Below, piece after piece: positions 8,560 through 18,005 of a stretch of DNA of 64,000 bases (positions are counted from its first letter, which is position 1; every line of letters starts with the position of its first letter). This DNA comes from Flagellimonas spongiicola (GTDB lineage Bacteria > Bacteroidota > Bacteroidia > Flavobacteriales > Flavobacteriaceae). The stretch lies in NCBI RefSeq assembly GCF_023502425.1, contig NZ_JAMFMA010000002.1, positions 806,001 to 870,000 of the forward strand. The letters run 5' to 3'. Under the pieces are notes generated by a model. The model was not told where the DNA came from and ran no database searches. It was given only the letters and a program-made list of their open reading frames with translations. A program made the position numbers and the translations under genes.

Positions 8560-9396
8560 TTAAAAATCAAAATTATCAGGATCGGGGCCAAAACGTTGAC
8601 CGCGGTCCAGTGCATCCAATCTAGCCATATCTTTATGATTCAATTCAAAATCAAAAAGGTTTGCATTGGCTATGATACGCTCCTTTTTAGAGGATTTAGG
8701 AATGGTCACCACTCCTTTTTGTAGGTCCCAGCGCAGTACAATTTGAGCTACGGTCTTCTGATACTTCGAGGCCAGTTCCTTTAAGATGTCCAAATCGAAG
8801 ATATTTCCTTGCATCATTGGAGACCAAGCCTCATATTGGATTTTATGCTGTTGGCAATAGTCCACTAGATCCTGTTGAACCAAGTAAGGATGAAACTCCA
8901 TTTGGTTTACCATGGGCACAATTTCAACGGTAGGAAGCAGGTCTTCCAATTGCTGCTTTAGAAAATTACTCACACCAATTGCACGTACCCTTTTCTCCTT
9001 ATACAATCGTTCTAAGGCTTTCCAGGTATCTTTTGATACATCACCTTTTGGCCAATGGATAAGATATAGATCCAAATAATCCATTTCCAATCGTTCAAGA
9101 CTGGCATCAAAAGCTTTTAAGGTGGAATCGTAACCTTGATCGGAATTCCAAACTTTACTCACCACAAACACAGCTTCTCTTGGAATCTGACTTTCCCTGA
9201 TTCCTTGTCCAACACCTTTTTCATTGTTATATATGGAGGCGGTGTCCACATGTCTATACCCGTGTTCCAAGGCTACCTTTACGGCGTTGGAAACTTCCGA
9301 ACCATCTTTTGAAAGGTAAACACCTAACCCAAAATAAGGCATCTGCACACCATTGTGCAATTCAAATGTACCCTGTAAATCTGTTATTTTTTTCAT
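8560..9396 (-). CDS. Aldo/keto reductase
   Basis: NAD(P)H-dependent reductase of small carbonyl compounds. It has the TIM-barrel family motifs: RHVDTASIYNNEKGVG carries the catalytic Asp and Tyr, VVSKVWN the Lys, and LIHWPKG the His. The C-terminal IPKSSKKERIIANANLFDFEL cofactor loop is present. At 278 residues it belongs to the AKR5-like group with DkgA/DkgB. It is the last gene of the long minus-strand unit, one base after envC, although its job seems unrelated. The physiological substrate is unknown. Confidence 0.93.
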   Translation of the reverse strand: MKKITDLQGTFELHNGVQMPYFGLGVYLSKDGSEVSNAVKVALEHGYRHVDTASIYNNEKGVGQGIRESQIPREAVFVVSKVWNSDQGYDSTLKAFDASLERLEMDYLDLYLIHWPKGDVSKDTWKALERLYKEKRVRAIGVSNFLKQQLEDLLPTVEIVPMVNQMEFHPYLVQQDLVDYCQQHKIQYEAWSPMMQGNIFDLDILKELASKYQKTVAQIVLRWDLQKGVVTIPKSSKKERIIANANLFDFELNHKDMARLDALDRGQRFGPDPDNFDF

Positions 9397-9397
9397 C

Positions 9398-10624
9398 TCA
9401 AAGTTGGTATATCCAGTCTTCCGGATTTAAACGGTTAGTATCCTGATATAAATAGAATTTAAGCTTGGTCGAACCATCAAACCGATTGGTATAAACATCG
9501 CCTAGAATAGCCTTAGCAGCTACTTTGTCCCCTTTTTTAACGTAAAGATTGGTCAAATTGTAATACGTGCTGATGTAGTTACCGTGCTTTATGGAAACAC
9601 CGCGACTACCTCCGGGGACTGACATAATTGCAATAACCTCTCCTTCAAAAATGGCCCTAGCTTTACTTCCTTTGTCAGTGGCAATAGTTACACCGTTGTT
9701 CCGATGTTTGATGCCAGGATAAAAACGGTCAGCGTATACGCCATAACCTTGACTCTTAATTCCTTTTTCAACGGGCCAAATCAATTTTCCTTTATTTGCT
9801 GAAAAACTGGATGCCAATAATTTGGCTTCTGGTGTTAATACAAATTTGCTACGTGAACCTGAAGACCCCGCTTTCCTATTTGTACTGGCAATGGCATTTT
9901 TGATCAGACGATCAATTTCCCGGTCAATCTTCCGTGCTTCTTTTTGTTTTTGTGTGATGGCCGCAGTGTACCTACTTTCGTTTTGACGTATGCTTGTGAG
10001 TAGGTCTTTTTGTGTTTGTATTTCCTCAAACAAGCCTGCTTTGGCTTTTTTGTTTTCCGCAAGTAGCTGTTCCTTGGCCTTTCGCTGCACTACCAAGGCT
10101 TGATTCAATTGCGCCAACTTATTGGTTTTTTCCTGAATCGCGTCCCCTTGCTTTTTGCGATGCTTTGCATATTGCTCCATGTATTGAAGCCTTTTGAATG
10201 CTTGGAAAAAGTTATCGGCAGAAAGTAGGAACATCAATCGATTGTTCTGCGTTTTATTCTGATAGGACTTTCGTATAAGCTGGGCATAATCATCCTTTAG
10301 GATTTTTAGATCGTCCCGTAGTTTACTAATGGTCCTAATGTTTACGTTGATTTGCCGATTAAGGAGGTTGGATTGCTGATTAGTGACCCGAATAAGTTCT
10401 TGCCGGACATTGATACGTTTGTCCAGAGCTTCCATTTGATCTAAGACATCGCCTTTTTCTTTTTTTTCCGCAAAGAGAAGCCTGTTGATTTCCTTTATCT
10501 CCTGTTGCAACCGTTCTCGTTTGGCCTCCAAGGCCTTTTGCTCGCTTGTTTGGGCCTGTGTAGGTGCACCTAGGAAGAATGTAAAAATCAATAAGTAAAT
10601 AAAATAGGGATACTTATTGAACAT
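9398..10624 (-). CDS. EnvC-like murein hydrolase activator (degenerate M23)
   Basis: Periplasmic coiled-coil protein expected to activate an amidase during cell separation. A signal peptide (residues 1-25, ending PTQAQ) precedes a coiled coil over about 25-255 and a LytM/M23 domain from about 290. The zinc site is incomplete: the first motif reads KHRNNGVTIA without the usual Asp, and the HxH motif reads STYYNL. So the domain should be a regulator rather than an endopeptidase, as in E. coli EnvC. It is followed by akr after one base and preceded by the DUF4292 gene after one base. Confidence 0.88.
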   Translation of the reverse strand: MFNKYPYFIYLLIFTFFLGAPTQAQTSEQKALEAKRERLQQEIKEINRLLFAEKKEKGDVLDQMEALDKRINVRQELIRVTNQQSNLLNRQINVNIRTISKLRDDLKILKDDYAQLIRKSYQNKTQNNRLMFLLSADNFFQAFKRLQYMEQYAKHRKKQGDAIQEKTNKLAQLNQALVVQRKAKEQLLAENKKAKAGLFEEIQTQKDLLTSIRQNESRYTAAITQKQKEARKIDREIDRLIKNAIASTNRKAGSSGSRSKFVLTPEAKLLASSFSANKGKLIWPVEKGIKSQGYGVYADRFYPGIKHRNNGVTIATDKGSKARAIFEGEVIAIMSVPGGSRGVSIKHGNYISTYYNLTNLYVKKGDKVAAKAILGDVYTNRFDGSTKLKFYLYQDTNRLNPEDWIYQL

Positions 10625-10625
10625 A

Positions 10626-11396
10626 TTACTTTAATATAATTTCATCAAACCCTTTTGGAATTTTATAAGGAAAATTCAAGGGCTTGTTCAATTCTAAACT
10701 TCTAAAACTTAGGTCGATTGTAGTGTTCTCGTTATTCTCCAATGCTACAATCTGGATTTCATTGGGTACAATCTTACCAGAAATATCCTGATAGGTATAT
10801 TTGGCAATCAGCCATCTATTTTCCTCCGGTTGGGCAATTTCCTGGGATTCAATCTTAAAGTTAGCAGGCTCCAATTGGAACAATATCTTGAAGAACTCCC
10901 CAGCTTTCTTAGGTTTTAACTGATAATTGGCACCATTTATTGTAGATGCATATTTTTCTTCTCTTAAATCAAGTACTGCATCACCCAAAAGCAGATTCTG
11001 GACCTTTTCAAAATCCAATTCGGTACCAAGAAGATCACTCAGATAACTAAAATCACCATCAAAATATTCGTTCTGGAGTTTGTTATAGAATGAAACTTTT
11101 TCTGGCGTAATATGCGCTTTGACCATTCCTAGCGGTGCGCTTATCCAAATAACATTGTCCTTTTCCATTCGGAAGCTAACCGTAACGCCTTGTTCTTCCT
11201 TACCATTGGAATAATCAATTTTTACACGGCCACTTAGGGTTTTAAAATCAAGTTGATTCGCATAATGATTGTCAATAATCTTTTTAGCAGACAATCTCGA
11301 GTCTACCTCACCTACTGCAATGCTCTTTGTTGATTTACATGCGGAAAGTGCGAATAGTGCCAAACAAGGAATAAGGATATACTTCTTCATCATCAC
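10626..11396 (-). CDS. DUF4292 lipoprotein
   Basis: Predicted lipoprotein with MMMKKYILIPCLALFALSAC as signal and lipobox (C20). The body (TLSGRVKIDYSNGKEEQGV, VIWISAPLGMVKAHITPEKV, SDLLGTELDFEKVQNLLLGD) matches DUF4292, a Bacteroidota family whose long beta-sheet layout recalls LolA/LolB-type lipid or lipoprotein carriers. That resemblance is an inference. It overlaps the upstream TPR gene by 4 bp and is followed by envC after one base, an order that suggests a shared envelope role. Confidence 0.85.
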   Translation of the reverse strand: MMMKKYILIPCLALFALSACKSTKSIAVGEVDSRLSAKKIIDNHYANQLDFKTLSGRVKIDYSNGKEEQGVTVSFRMEKDNVIWISAPLGMVKAHITPEKVSFYNKLQNEYFDGDFSYLSDLLGTELDFEKVQNLLLGDAVLDLREEKYASTINGANYQLKPKKAGEFFKILFQLEPANFKIESQEIAQPEENRWLIAKYTYQDISGKIVPNEIQIVALENNENTTIDLSFRSLELNKPLNFPYKIPKGFDEIILK

Positions 11397-12310
11397 AATC
11401 CAGGTTTTATTTTGTTCAGGTATTCATTGGCCTTGGCAGTATTACCAATAGTTTTATAAGCTTCAGCTAGTTCTTTATAGATTCGATTGGCCAGGACATC
11501 ATCATCAAAAAGGTAGTCCAAAGCACCTTCCAGGACTTCTATGGATTTTCCTGTATCACCTTTTCCGTTTAAGGCATTGCCATAGGCAAAATGGAAATAA
11601 GCCTGTAAGGGATAGGTTTCCAGAGCGTTTGAGGCCAGTTCTTCCAACAATGTATAGTCACTTTTCCCCATCGCGTCCTCCATTTCGGATTTTATGCTGG
11701 AAAGGGGGTCGGTATTCTGAACGGTATTCTGCCTTTTGGTTGGTGTGTTAGTCCTCTTGGATGCTAGTTGCATTGAATCCTTGATTTTAGAGCTAAGGTC
11801 TTCAACAAAACGGGAATGCTCCATGGACTCAAGAACAGCCATAGCCTCAGAATACTTGGACTTTTTGAAAAAGACCAACGCTAGATTTTGCTTCAGAAGT
11901 GAATTATCTTTTGGAATACGATCATTAATGCTTTCAATAGGTCTATTTTGACCTTCTAAAATAGTAACGAGGTTTTCCAAATACCAAAAGTCTTCAGGGT
12001 TTGAATTCAGCGCTTCTATCGCATATTCCTGTGCTTGGACATATTGTTTGTCCAGATAATAGGTTTTGGCCAACTGATAGTCTATGACGTCGTTTAAAGG
12101 GTCCAACTCTTTGCAAGCAAAGAAGAGATTAATGGCACGGTCATAGTTCTGAATGCTCTTTTGCTTCAGCGCTTCAAAGAACTTTTCCTCGAATTCATCA
12201 GTATAGGCCTCCAAAAACAACTCGGCGCTTTCTTCCTCCTGAGCAAACAAAGGTTGTGCCGTTACTAAAAACAGTGTTGTCAACCCTATTATGTTAAGCC
12301 GAGTTTTCAT
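11393..12310 (-). CDS. Tetratricopeptide repeat protein, exported
   Basis: A 305-residue protein with a signal peptide (residues 1-23, ending QPLFAQ) and TPR units visible at about 52-120 (YDRAINLFFACKELDPLND, YVQAQEYAIEALNSNPEDFW) and at the C-terminus (AEAYKTIGNTAKANEYLNKI). It is probably a periplasmic scaffold. The start is 8 bp after the nucleotidyltransferase gene and the end overlaps the DUF4292 start by 4 bp. No catalytic motif is present. The partner is likely the DUF4292 lipoprotein or EnvC-like protein, judged only from gene order. Confidence 0.85.
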   Translation of the reverse strand: MKTRLNIIGLTTLFLVTAQPLFAQEEESAELFLEAYTDEFEEKFFEALKQKSIQNYDRAINLFFACKELDPLNDVIDYQLAKTYYLDKQYVQAQEYAIEALNSNPEDFWYLENLVTILEGQNRPIESINDRIPKDNSLLKQNLALVFFKKSKYSEAMAVLESMEHSRFVEDLSSKIKDSMQLASKRTNTPTKRQNTVQNTDPLSSIKSEMEDAMGKSDYTLLEELASNALETYPLQAYFHFAYGNALNGKGDTGKSIEVLEGALDYLFDDDVLANRIYKELAEAYKTIGNTAKANEYLNKIKPGL

Positions 12311-12318
12311 TTGTCAAT

Positions 12319-13335
12319 CTAAACCAAAACGGAATAATCGCCGATGCTGATGGATTCAAAATTACCATCAAAAACCACATGGTTCCCAATCATGGCATTA
12401 TCCAGGTTTGCATTGGAAATTTTACTATTGGATTGAATCAAACTGTTTTTGATAGTACAATTTTCCACAACAGTGTCTGCTCCGACAGACACATATGGGC
12501 CAACTGTGGCATTTTTTATAATCACATTATCGCCAATAAAACAGGGTTCGATAATGTTTGCATTCTCTTGTTGAACCGAATCGGAAATCAAGTTTTCCCC
12601 ATCATTTTCCAAAAATCCAAGCATACGTTGATTGGTTTCCACGGTAACGTTTTTGTTTCCGCAGTCCATCCATTCATCTACTTTTCCAGGCACAAACTTC
12701 ATGCCTTTTTCCATCATACGTTTGATGCCGTCATTGATTTGGTATTCACCACCATTAATTATCTGATTATCCAAAACATATTGAAGCTCGTTTTTCAGCA
12801 CACCAACATCCTTGAAATAATAGATGCCAATAACAGCTAAATCCGATACAAATTCCGTTGGTTTTTCTACCAATTCAACAATTTCGTTATCGGAATTAAG
12901 ATTCACTACACCAAAAGCTTCCGGATGTTCCACCTGCTTCACCCAAATAACACTATCCGCATTTTTATCCAGGTCAAATTCTGCTCGTATCAAAGTATCA
13001 GCGTATGCAATAACGGCAGGACCACTTAAGGATTCTTTGGCGCTCATAATGGCATGCCCTGTGCCTAAGGGTTGGTCTTGTCTGTAAATTGATCCTTTTG
13101 CACCCAAATCTTGAGCCAAATCCATCAAACTTTGTACGACATCGTCTCCAAAAAAGGCAGGATCACCCAAAATAAAGGCGACCTCTTCAATTTGTTCACC
13201 CAACACCTTTGCAATATCGCTAACCAGTCTGTGGACAATAGGTTTACCTGCAACTGGTATCAAGGGTTTGGGTACGGTGAGTGTATGTGGTCTTAATCGG
13301 GAACCTCGTCCCGCCATTGGTACAATTATTTTCAT
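12319..13335 (-). CDS. Sugar-phosphate nucleotidyltransferase
   Basis: Makes an NDP-sugar from NTP and a sugar 1-phosphate. The N-terminal signature MAGRGSRLRPHTLTVPKPLI is the nucleotide-binding loop with catalytic Arg and Lys. A Rossmann-like core runs to about residue 240, and the C-terminal 240-338 has hexapeptide left-handed-helix repeats (CFIGDNVIIKNATVGPYVSV, GADTVVENCTI). It resembles glucose-1-phosphate thymidylyl- or uridylyltransferase-like proteins, but the exact sugar and base cannot be decided. Its operon includes a polysaccharide flippase, which fits surface glycan supply. Confidence 0.88.
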   Translation of the reverse strand: MKIIVPMAGRGSRLRPHTLTVPKPLIPVAGKPIVHRLVSDIAKVLGEQIEEVAFILGDPAFFGDDVVQSLMDLAQDLGAKGSIYRQDQPLGTGHAIMSAKESLSGPAVIAYADTLIRAEFDLDKNADSVIWVKQVEHPEAFGVVNLNSDNEIVELVEKPTEFVSDLAVIGIYYFKDVGVLKNELQYVLDNQIINGGEYQINDGIKRMMEKGMKFVPGKVDEWMDCGNKNVTVETNQRMLGFLENDGENLISDSVQQENANIIEPCFIGDNVIIKNATVGPYVSVGADTVVENCTIKNSLIQSNSKISNANLDNAMIGNHVVFDGNFESISIGDYSVLV

Positions 13336-14289
13336 TCAATCGTTGATTTCTATATTATGTTTTTTCGCAATTTTATTGAATAATTCTATTTTGCCCTCCT
13401 TTTGCATGTCCCTATAAAATAGTCCCATACTGTGTTCGGCATCTTGTGCATAAGGAGAGTTAGCTTCTTTATACATCAAGTATGCTTTGAACATATCATT
13501 TAGCCCATTTTTATAGTCTTTGGTTAAATGGTAAAGTCTTCCGCGACCGTAGTAACCTTCCGCGTCATTTGGATAAACATTTATATAATTATCCATGGCT
13601 TTTATGGCACCGGGGTAATCTTTGTTGAATTCAGAGGCATAGGCAATATTTATTAAGGGCATTTTCCCTTTAGGGTCAATTTCCAATGATTTTCGATAAT
13701 ACTTAATCGCTTCGTCATATTCACCCAGTTTTCTATAGCTGTAGCCTAGCATGTCCCAAGCAAACGCAAAATTCTCATCAACTTTCAATGCCTTTCTATA
13801 TTCTCGAATTGCATTTTCAAATTGACCTTTTTCAAAAAAAAGCTGCCCCTTATCATATAAAACTTGAGCCCTTTTTCTATTTGATACGGAGTTTTCGCTC
13901 TTTAAGTCTCGTGAACTAAGTAAGATTTGCATTGGTTCGCAACTTCTTAATAGATGCTCCTCTATTTCTTTATAGTTTTTGTCGGCGTTGATAACAATGT
14001 CGCCCTCTTCAATTTGTAAAGAATCAGGTAAATTTTCCGCAGAATAAGAAGCTAATGTATTCGTAGTCTTTTCCAGGGAATTTAAAAGAGAATTTTGAAG
14101 TTGTTCCGATAGGATAGATGCAGAGATACATTCTTTGATCCTTTCAAATTTAGTAGTTTCTTGTATGGTAGTTTTAATGTTGGATATGCAATTGCAGGCT
14201 TCATCCGAGACTTTTTCTATCTCGGTAGTTTGAGAAACCACAGAATTTACTGTAATGAAGCATAAAAGCTGAAATAATCCAAATCTCAT
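13336..14289 (-). CDS. Exported TPR protein
   Basis: A 317-residue protein with a signal peptide (about residues 1-20), an N-terminal Cys-containing helical region (DEACNCISNIKTTI), and at least four TPR units from about residue 148 (LYDKGQLFFEKGQFENAIRE, FAWDMLGYSYRKLGEYDEAI, GRGRLYHLTKDYKNGL). It lies between dut (3 bp gap) and the nucleotidyltransferase gene (0 bp gap). It is more AT-rich than its neighbours and may be a later arrival in an otherwise conserved cluster. The function is unknown beyond protein binding. Confidence 0.83.
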   Translation of the reverse strand: MRFGLFQLLCFITVNSVVSQTTEIEKVSDEACNCISNIKTTIQETTKFERIKECISASILSEQLQNSLLNSLEKTTNTLASYSAENLPDSLQIEEGDIVINADKNYKEIEEHLLRSCEPMQILLSSRDLKSENSVSNRKRAQVLYDKGQLFFEKGQFENAIREYRKALKVDENFAFAWDMLGYSYRKLGEYDEAIKYYRKSLEIDPKGKMPLINIAYASEFNKDYPGAIKAMDNYINVYPNDAEGYYGRGRLYHLTKDYKNGLNDMFKAYLMYKEANSPYAQDAEHSMGLFYRDMQKEGKIELFNKIAKKHNIEIND

Positions 14290-14292
14290 AAT

Positions 14293-14727
14293 TTATGTTT
14301 TTCCTGTACTTCCGAATCCCCCTGTACCTCTTTCTGTTTCAGTCAACACTTCCACCTCTTCCCAATCCACACGTTCATGTTTGGCTATGACCATTTGGGC
14401 AACTCTTTCCCCATTTTCTATGGTAAAATCTTCGCAGGAAAGGTTGACCAATATCACTCCGACCTCACCGCGGTAATCGGCGTCCACGGTACCAGGAGCA
14501 TTTAAAACAGAAATACCTTTTTTAGCCGCCAACCCACTTCGTGGTCTAACTTGTGCTTCATAGCCTACAGGTAATTCCAAATAAATTCCAGTAGGAACTA
14601 TGGTTCTTTCAAGGGATTTTAATGTGATTGGTTCTTTAATGTTTGCCCTTAGATCCATTCCGGCCGAAGCCAAAGTTTCATAATGTGGTAAGGGATGTTC
14701 GGATTTGTTGATGATCTTAACTTTCAC
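14293..14727 (-). CDS. dut: dUTP diphosphatase
   Basis: Hydrolyses dUTP to dUMP, keeping uracil out of DNA and feeding dTMP synthesis. All five trimeric dUTPase motifs are visible in its 144 residues: [41 protein letters not shown] and the C-terminal [11 protein letters not shown]. The start overlaps the end of the flippase gene by 11 bp. The pairing of dut with envelope genes in this order is common in Flavobacteriia and probably reflects a shared transcript rather than shared function. Confidence 0.97.
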   Translation of the reverse strand: MKVKIINKSEHPLPHYETLASAGMDLRANIKEPITLKSLERTIVPTGIYLELPVGYEAQVRPRSGLAAKKGISVLNAPGTVDADYRGEVGVILVNLSCEDFTIENGERVAQMVIAKHERVDWEEVEVLTETERGTGGFGSTGKT

Positions 14728-16186
14728 GCTGCAGAAATATCGCTTTTAGCTTTTCGCCCTCCATTTTATATACTAACATCAAAAATAGGAAAAGTAAGAG
14801 CCCGCCAGCTATTAAATTTCGGTTAAAAGCATAAAAAGCTAGACTGGCGAAAACCAACGAAACCGATAAATAAAAAATAATCTTCCGCATATTATATGGG
14901 ACGGGGTAGTATTTTCTTCCAAAATAGTAAGAGAGTAACATCATACAACCATAGGCCGCCAGTGTAGCCAAGGCTGACGCCATATACCCAATTTTATCAA
15001 TAAAAGCTACATTGATGATCAAGGTAATGAGGGCTCCAATGGATGAGATATAGGCTCCAAATTTGGTCTGATCTGTTACCTTATACCAAACCGAAAGATT
15101 ATGATAAATGCCCAGACAAAAGCTGGCGAATAAGATAATCGGAACTACTTCCAATGCCTCCCAATAGGTGGAATTTCGGATAAAGAGTTTGCCTAAAGGT
15201 TCTAAGAACACCACTACCGTCAATAATATCACGCTACCTAGAATAACAAAATAATTGGTGATTTGGGCATAGGTACGTTGTGGTTTCTCCGAATTGGCGT
15301 GACTAAAGAAAAATGGTTCAACCCCCATTCTGAATGCCGTTCCGAACAAGGTCATGAACAATGCAAGCTTGTAACATGCTCCGTACTTGCCCACTTCTGA
15401 TGCCGCGGTGTCCGGAGGAAGGAGTTCCGTGAGTAGAATTTTATCGAAAACCTCATTGATGGTGAAAGCGACACCAGCTATCATTACTGGGCCCGCATAC
15501 TTCATCATTTCTTTCCACAGCTTGAATGAGAAGGTATAGTTAGCCTTGATATACGTGGGAATCAGTAAGACTAATGTAAGCGCACTTGCAATTATATTGG
15601 AAATAAAAATGTACTGGATTTCCCATCCGGGGGTATAGATTCCAGCGAAAAGTCCATCTGGAGACTGGGTTGCAAGTCCGGGTAAAATCAATAAGAAAAA
15701 GACATTGAATCCGAGATTTACTGCCACATTAATGGTTTTGAGGACAGCATATTTCATTGGTTTTTCCAATGCCCGTAATAGCGCAAATGGAATTATGACC
15801 AATGCATCGAGCACCAAAATATAGGTGGTAAATTCAATGTAGTCAGGATTGATGTTTGTGAAATCGGCAAAATTTTGCTTCACCAGTAGTGCGAATATCA
15901 AGAACAGTAAGGATGTGCTCATTAAAGAAACGAGCGAGGTTGAGATTACCTTTTGTTTCTGCTCTGTCTTGTGGTAGAAGCGGAAAAAAGCCGTTTCCAT
16001 TCCGTAGGCCAAAAAAACGTTGAATATGGCAATCCAAGCATAGATATTAATGTATTGCCCATAGCCAGAAGCATTCTCGAAAACAGAGGTGTATAATGGA
16101 AGCAAAAAGAAAGAGAGCACCCTTGGCAAAACTGTTGCCAATCCGTAAATAAAAGTCTGTTTAAATAGCCGTTTAAGAGGGTTCAA
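14717..16186 (-). CDS. Oligosaccharide flippase (Wzx/MATE-like)
   Basis: Polytopic membrane protein of 489 residues with about fourteen helices, of the polysaccharide-biosynthesis flippase family. Such proteins move lipid-linked oligosaccharides across the inner membrane. The N-terminal [20 protein letters not shown] and the FFRFYH motif after the second helix are typical. The start codon is TTG at 16186 (complement), preceded by an AAGGAG site 6 bases before it, one of the few good Shine-Dalgarno sites in the window. It is the first gene of the eight-gene unit running to 8560. Confidence 0.9.
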   Translation of the reverse strand: MNPLKRLFKQTFIYGLATVLPRVLSFFLLPLYTSVFENASGYGQYINIYAWIAIFNVFLAYGMETAFFRFYHKTEQKQKVISTSLVSLMSTSLLFLIFALLVKQNFADFTNINPDYIEFTTYILVLDALVIIPFALLRALEKPMKYAVLKTINVAVNLGFNVFFLLILPGLATQSPDGLFAGIYTPGWEIQYIFISNIIASALTLVLLIPTYIKANYTFSFKLWKEMMKYAGPVMIAGVAFTINEVFDKILLTELLPPDTAASEVGKYGACYKLALFMTLFGTAFRMGVEPFFFSHANSEKPQRTYAQITNYFVILGSVILLTVVVFLEPLGKLFIRNSTYWEALEVVPIILFASFCLGIYHNLSVWYKVTDQTKFGAYISSIGALITLIINVAFIDKIGYMASALATLAAYGCMMLLSYYFGRKYYPVPYNMRKIIFYLSVSLVFASLAFYAFNRNLIAGGLLLFLFLMLVYKMEGEKLKAIFLQRES

Positions 16187-16250
16187 TGGAAGCTCCTTGT
16201 TATAATATCATCACTAAGGCGAGTACAAGTTACATAAAACCCATTAGTTA

Positions 16251-16280
16251 TTGCTTTTGTGCAACAATTTGTAACTTTTG
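16251..16280 (+). promoter_or_regulatory. Candidate promoter for the sulfatase gene
   Basis: TTG at 16251-16253, an 18-nt spacer, then TAACTTTTG at 16272-16280, close to TTG-N19-TANNTTTG. The ATG at 16301 would leave a leader of about 15 nt. Confidence 0.4.
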
Positions 16281-16300
16281 GCAAACAAGATATTCAACCT

Positions 16301-17938
16301 ATGTACTCCTATTTAAAAACAACATTCCTCTTTTTCATTTTGGTTATTTTTTCTTCTTGCATTGACAAGAAGGATAATCTAAAGCCTTCACCTAGTGACC
16401 GTCCCAATATCCTGTTCATTATGTCAGATGATCACGCCTATCAGGCAATTAGTGCCTATAGTGATCATCTAATACAAACGCCAAATATTGATCGGATTGG
16501 AAAGGAGGGTATAGTGTTCACAAATGCTTCTGTTACAAATTCAATTTGTGCGCCTTCACGGGCTACAATTCTTACTGGCAAGCATACACACATAAATGGT
16601 AAAGTAGACAATCTAATGCCATTTGATACTACGCAGGTCACCTTTCCTCAGTTGTTTCAAAAGGCTGGATATGAAACTGCGATGTTTGGCAAACTGCACT
16701 TTGGGAATAACCCAAAAGGCGTAGATGAGTTTATGATTCTTCCTGGTCAAGGAAACTATATAAATCCTGATTTCATCACTAAAAATGGGGACACCACAAT
16801 TGTTGGATATGCTACGGACATCATTACTGATATGACCTTGAATTGGTTAGAGGAGAAACGAAACCCAGAAAAACCCTTTATGTTGATGTACTTGCATAAA
16901 GCGCCTCATAGACCATGGTGGCCAACTCCTGAAAAATTCCGGGAGTTTTACGGAAAGGAACTCCCACTTCCAGAAAGCTTGTTTGATGACTACAGTAATC
17001 GCGGTCCGGCCGCAAAAAGAGCTGAAATGAATTTGCTGACGCACATGAAATATAGTTATGATACCAAGGTGTGGCCAGAAACCATCAAGCAAATGGGAGA
17101 AGTATTACCTGAAGTGCCTGATTTGGTACAAGCATTCAACAATATCGTAGATCGAATGACAGATGAGCAAAAAGCGCTATATAAACCGTTGTTGGATTCT
17201 ATAGGCAATGATTTTAAAAAGCGTTGGCCTTCAATGTCAGATGAAGAAAAAATGATTTGGAAGTATCAACGCTATATGCAGGATTATTTAGGATGTATCT
17301 CGTCAGTAGATGACAATGTGGGGCGTGTGCTGGATTATTTGGACACCAGTAAATTGGCAGAAAACACTTTGGTGGTTTACACCTCAGACCAAGGTTTTTA
17401 TTTAGGGGAGCATGGATGGTTTGATAAGCGTTTTATTTATGATGAATCGTTCAAAACCCCATTGTTGATTCGTTGGCCAAATAAAATTCAAGCTGGAATC
17501 ACTAATGCCGAGATGGTACAGAACTTAGATTTTGCCCAAACATTTTTGGAAGCAGCACAAATTGATGTTCCCGATGATATGCAAGGAGAAAGTTTAATGC
17601 CACTTTTAACGGGAAAGCATGGGGACTGGACACGAGATGCGGTGTATTATCATTATTATGAATACCCAGCTGAACATCAAGTGATGCGTCATTATGGTAT
17701 TGTAACCAAGGAATTTAAATTAGCCCATTTCTATTATGATGTTGATGTATGGGAATTATATGATCGCCAAAATGATCCTCAGGAGCTTCATAATGTATTT
17801 GAAGACCCAAAATATGCTGATGTAGTAGTACAGTTGAAGGGCAAGCTGGAGGCACTACGAAGTCAATATGGAGATTCAGATGAACTGAATCAACATTATA
17901 TTGACCTACATAATGAACGTATGGGGTTAAAACATTAA
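16301..17938 (+). CDS. Lipoprotein sulfatase
   Basis: Type I (formylglycine) sulfatase that removes sulfate esters, probably from a glycan. The start at ATG 16301 gives a lipoprotein signal MYSYLKTTFLFFILVIFSSC. The sulfatase core begins with RPNILFIMSDDHAYQAI, and the modifiable cysteine is C83 in CAPSR, within a CxPSRxxxxTG motif, so it needs an FGE-type maturase. The HAPHRPW and VYTSDQGFYLGEHGWFDKR segments are typical of the S1 family. The size (545 residues) and order suggest a GlcNAc-6-sulfatase-like subgroup, but this is tentative. No polysaccharide lyase or SusCD pair is nearby, so it is a solitary sulfatase. Confidence 0.9.
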   Translation: MYSYLKTTFLFFILVIFSSCIDKKDNLKPSPSDRPNILFIMSDDHAYQAISAYSDHLIQTPNIDRIGKEGIVFTNASVTNSICAPSRATILTGKHTHINGKVDNLMPFDTTQVTFPQLFQKAGYETAMFGKLHFGNNPKGVDEFMILPGQGNYINPDFITKNGDTTIVGYATDIITDMTLNWLEEKRNPEKPFMLMYLHKAPHRPWWPTPEKFREFYGKELPLPESLFDDYSNRGPAAKRAEMNLLTHMKYSYDTKVWPETIKQMGEVLPEVPDLVQAFNNIVDRMTDEQKALYKPLLDSIGNDFKKRWPSMSDEEKMIWKYQRYMQDYLGCISSVDDNVGRVLDYLDTSKLAENTLVVYTSDQGFYLGEHGWFDKRFIYDESFKTPLLIRWPNKIQAGITNAEMVQNLDFAQTFLEAAQIDVPDDMQGESLMPLLTGKHGDWTRDAVYYHYYEYPAEHQVMRHYGIVTKEFKLAHFYYDVDVWELYDRQNDPQELHNVFEDPKYADVVVQLKGKLEALRSQYGDSDELNQHYIDLHNERMGLKH

Positions 17939-17955
17939 GGCATATTACCGTAAAT

Positions 17956-17987
17956 AAAAAAGCCGCTTCATTAGAAGCGGCTTTTTT
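17956..17987. terminator. Bidirectional terminator between the sulfatase gene and atpG
   Basis: A perfect stem AGCCGCTTC/GAAGCGGCT with an ATTA loop, flanked by an A run and a T run. It can end both the sulfatase transcript and the atp operon transcript. Confidence 0.9.
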
Positions 17988-18005
17988 GATATGTATTCAA
18001 TAATC

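Noticed and set aside
16259..16300. GTG start upstream of the sulfatase
   Set aside because: It would put 14 extra residues before a good lipoprotein signal and overlaps the promoter candidate.
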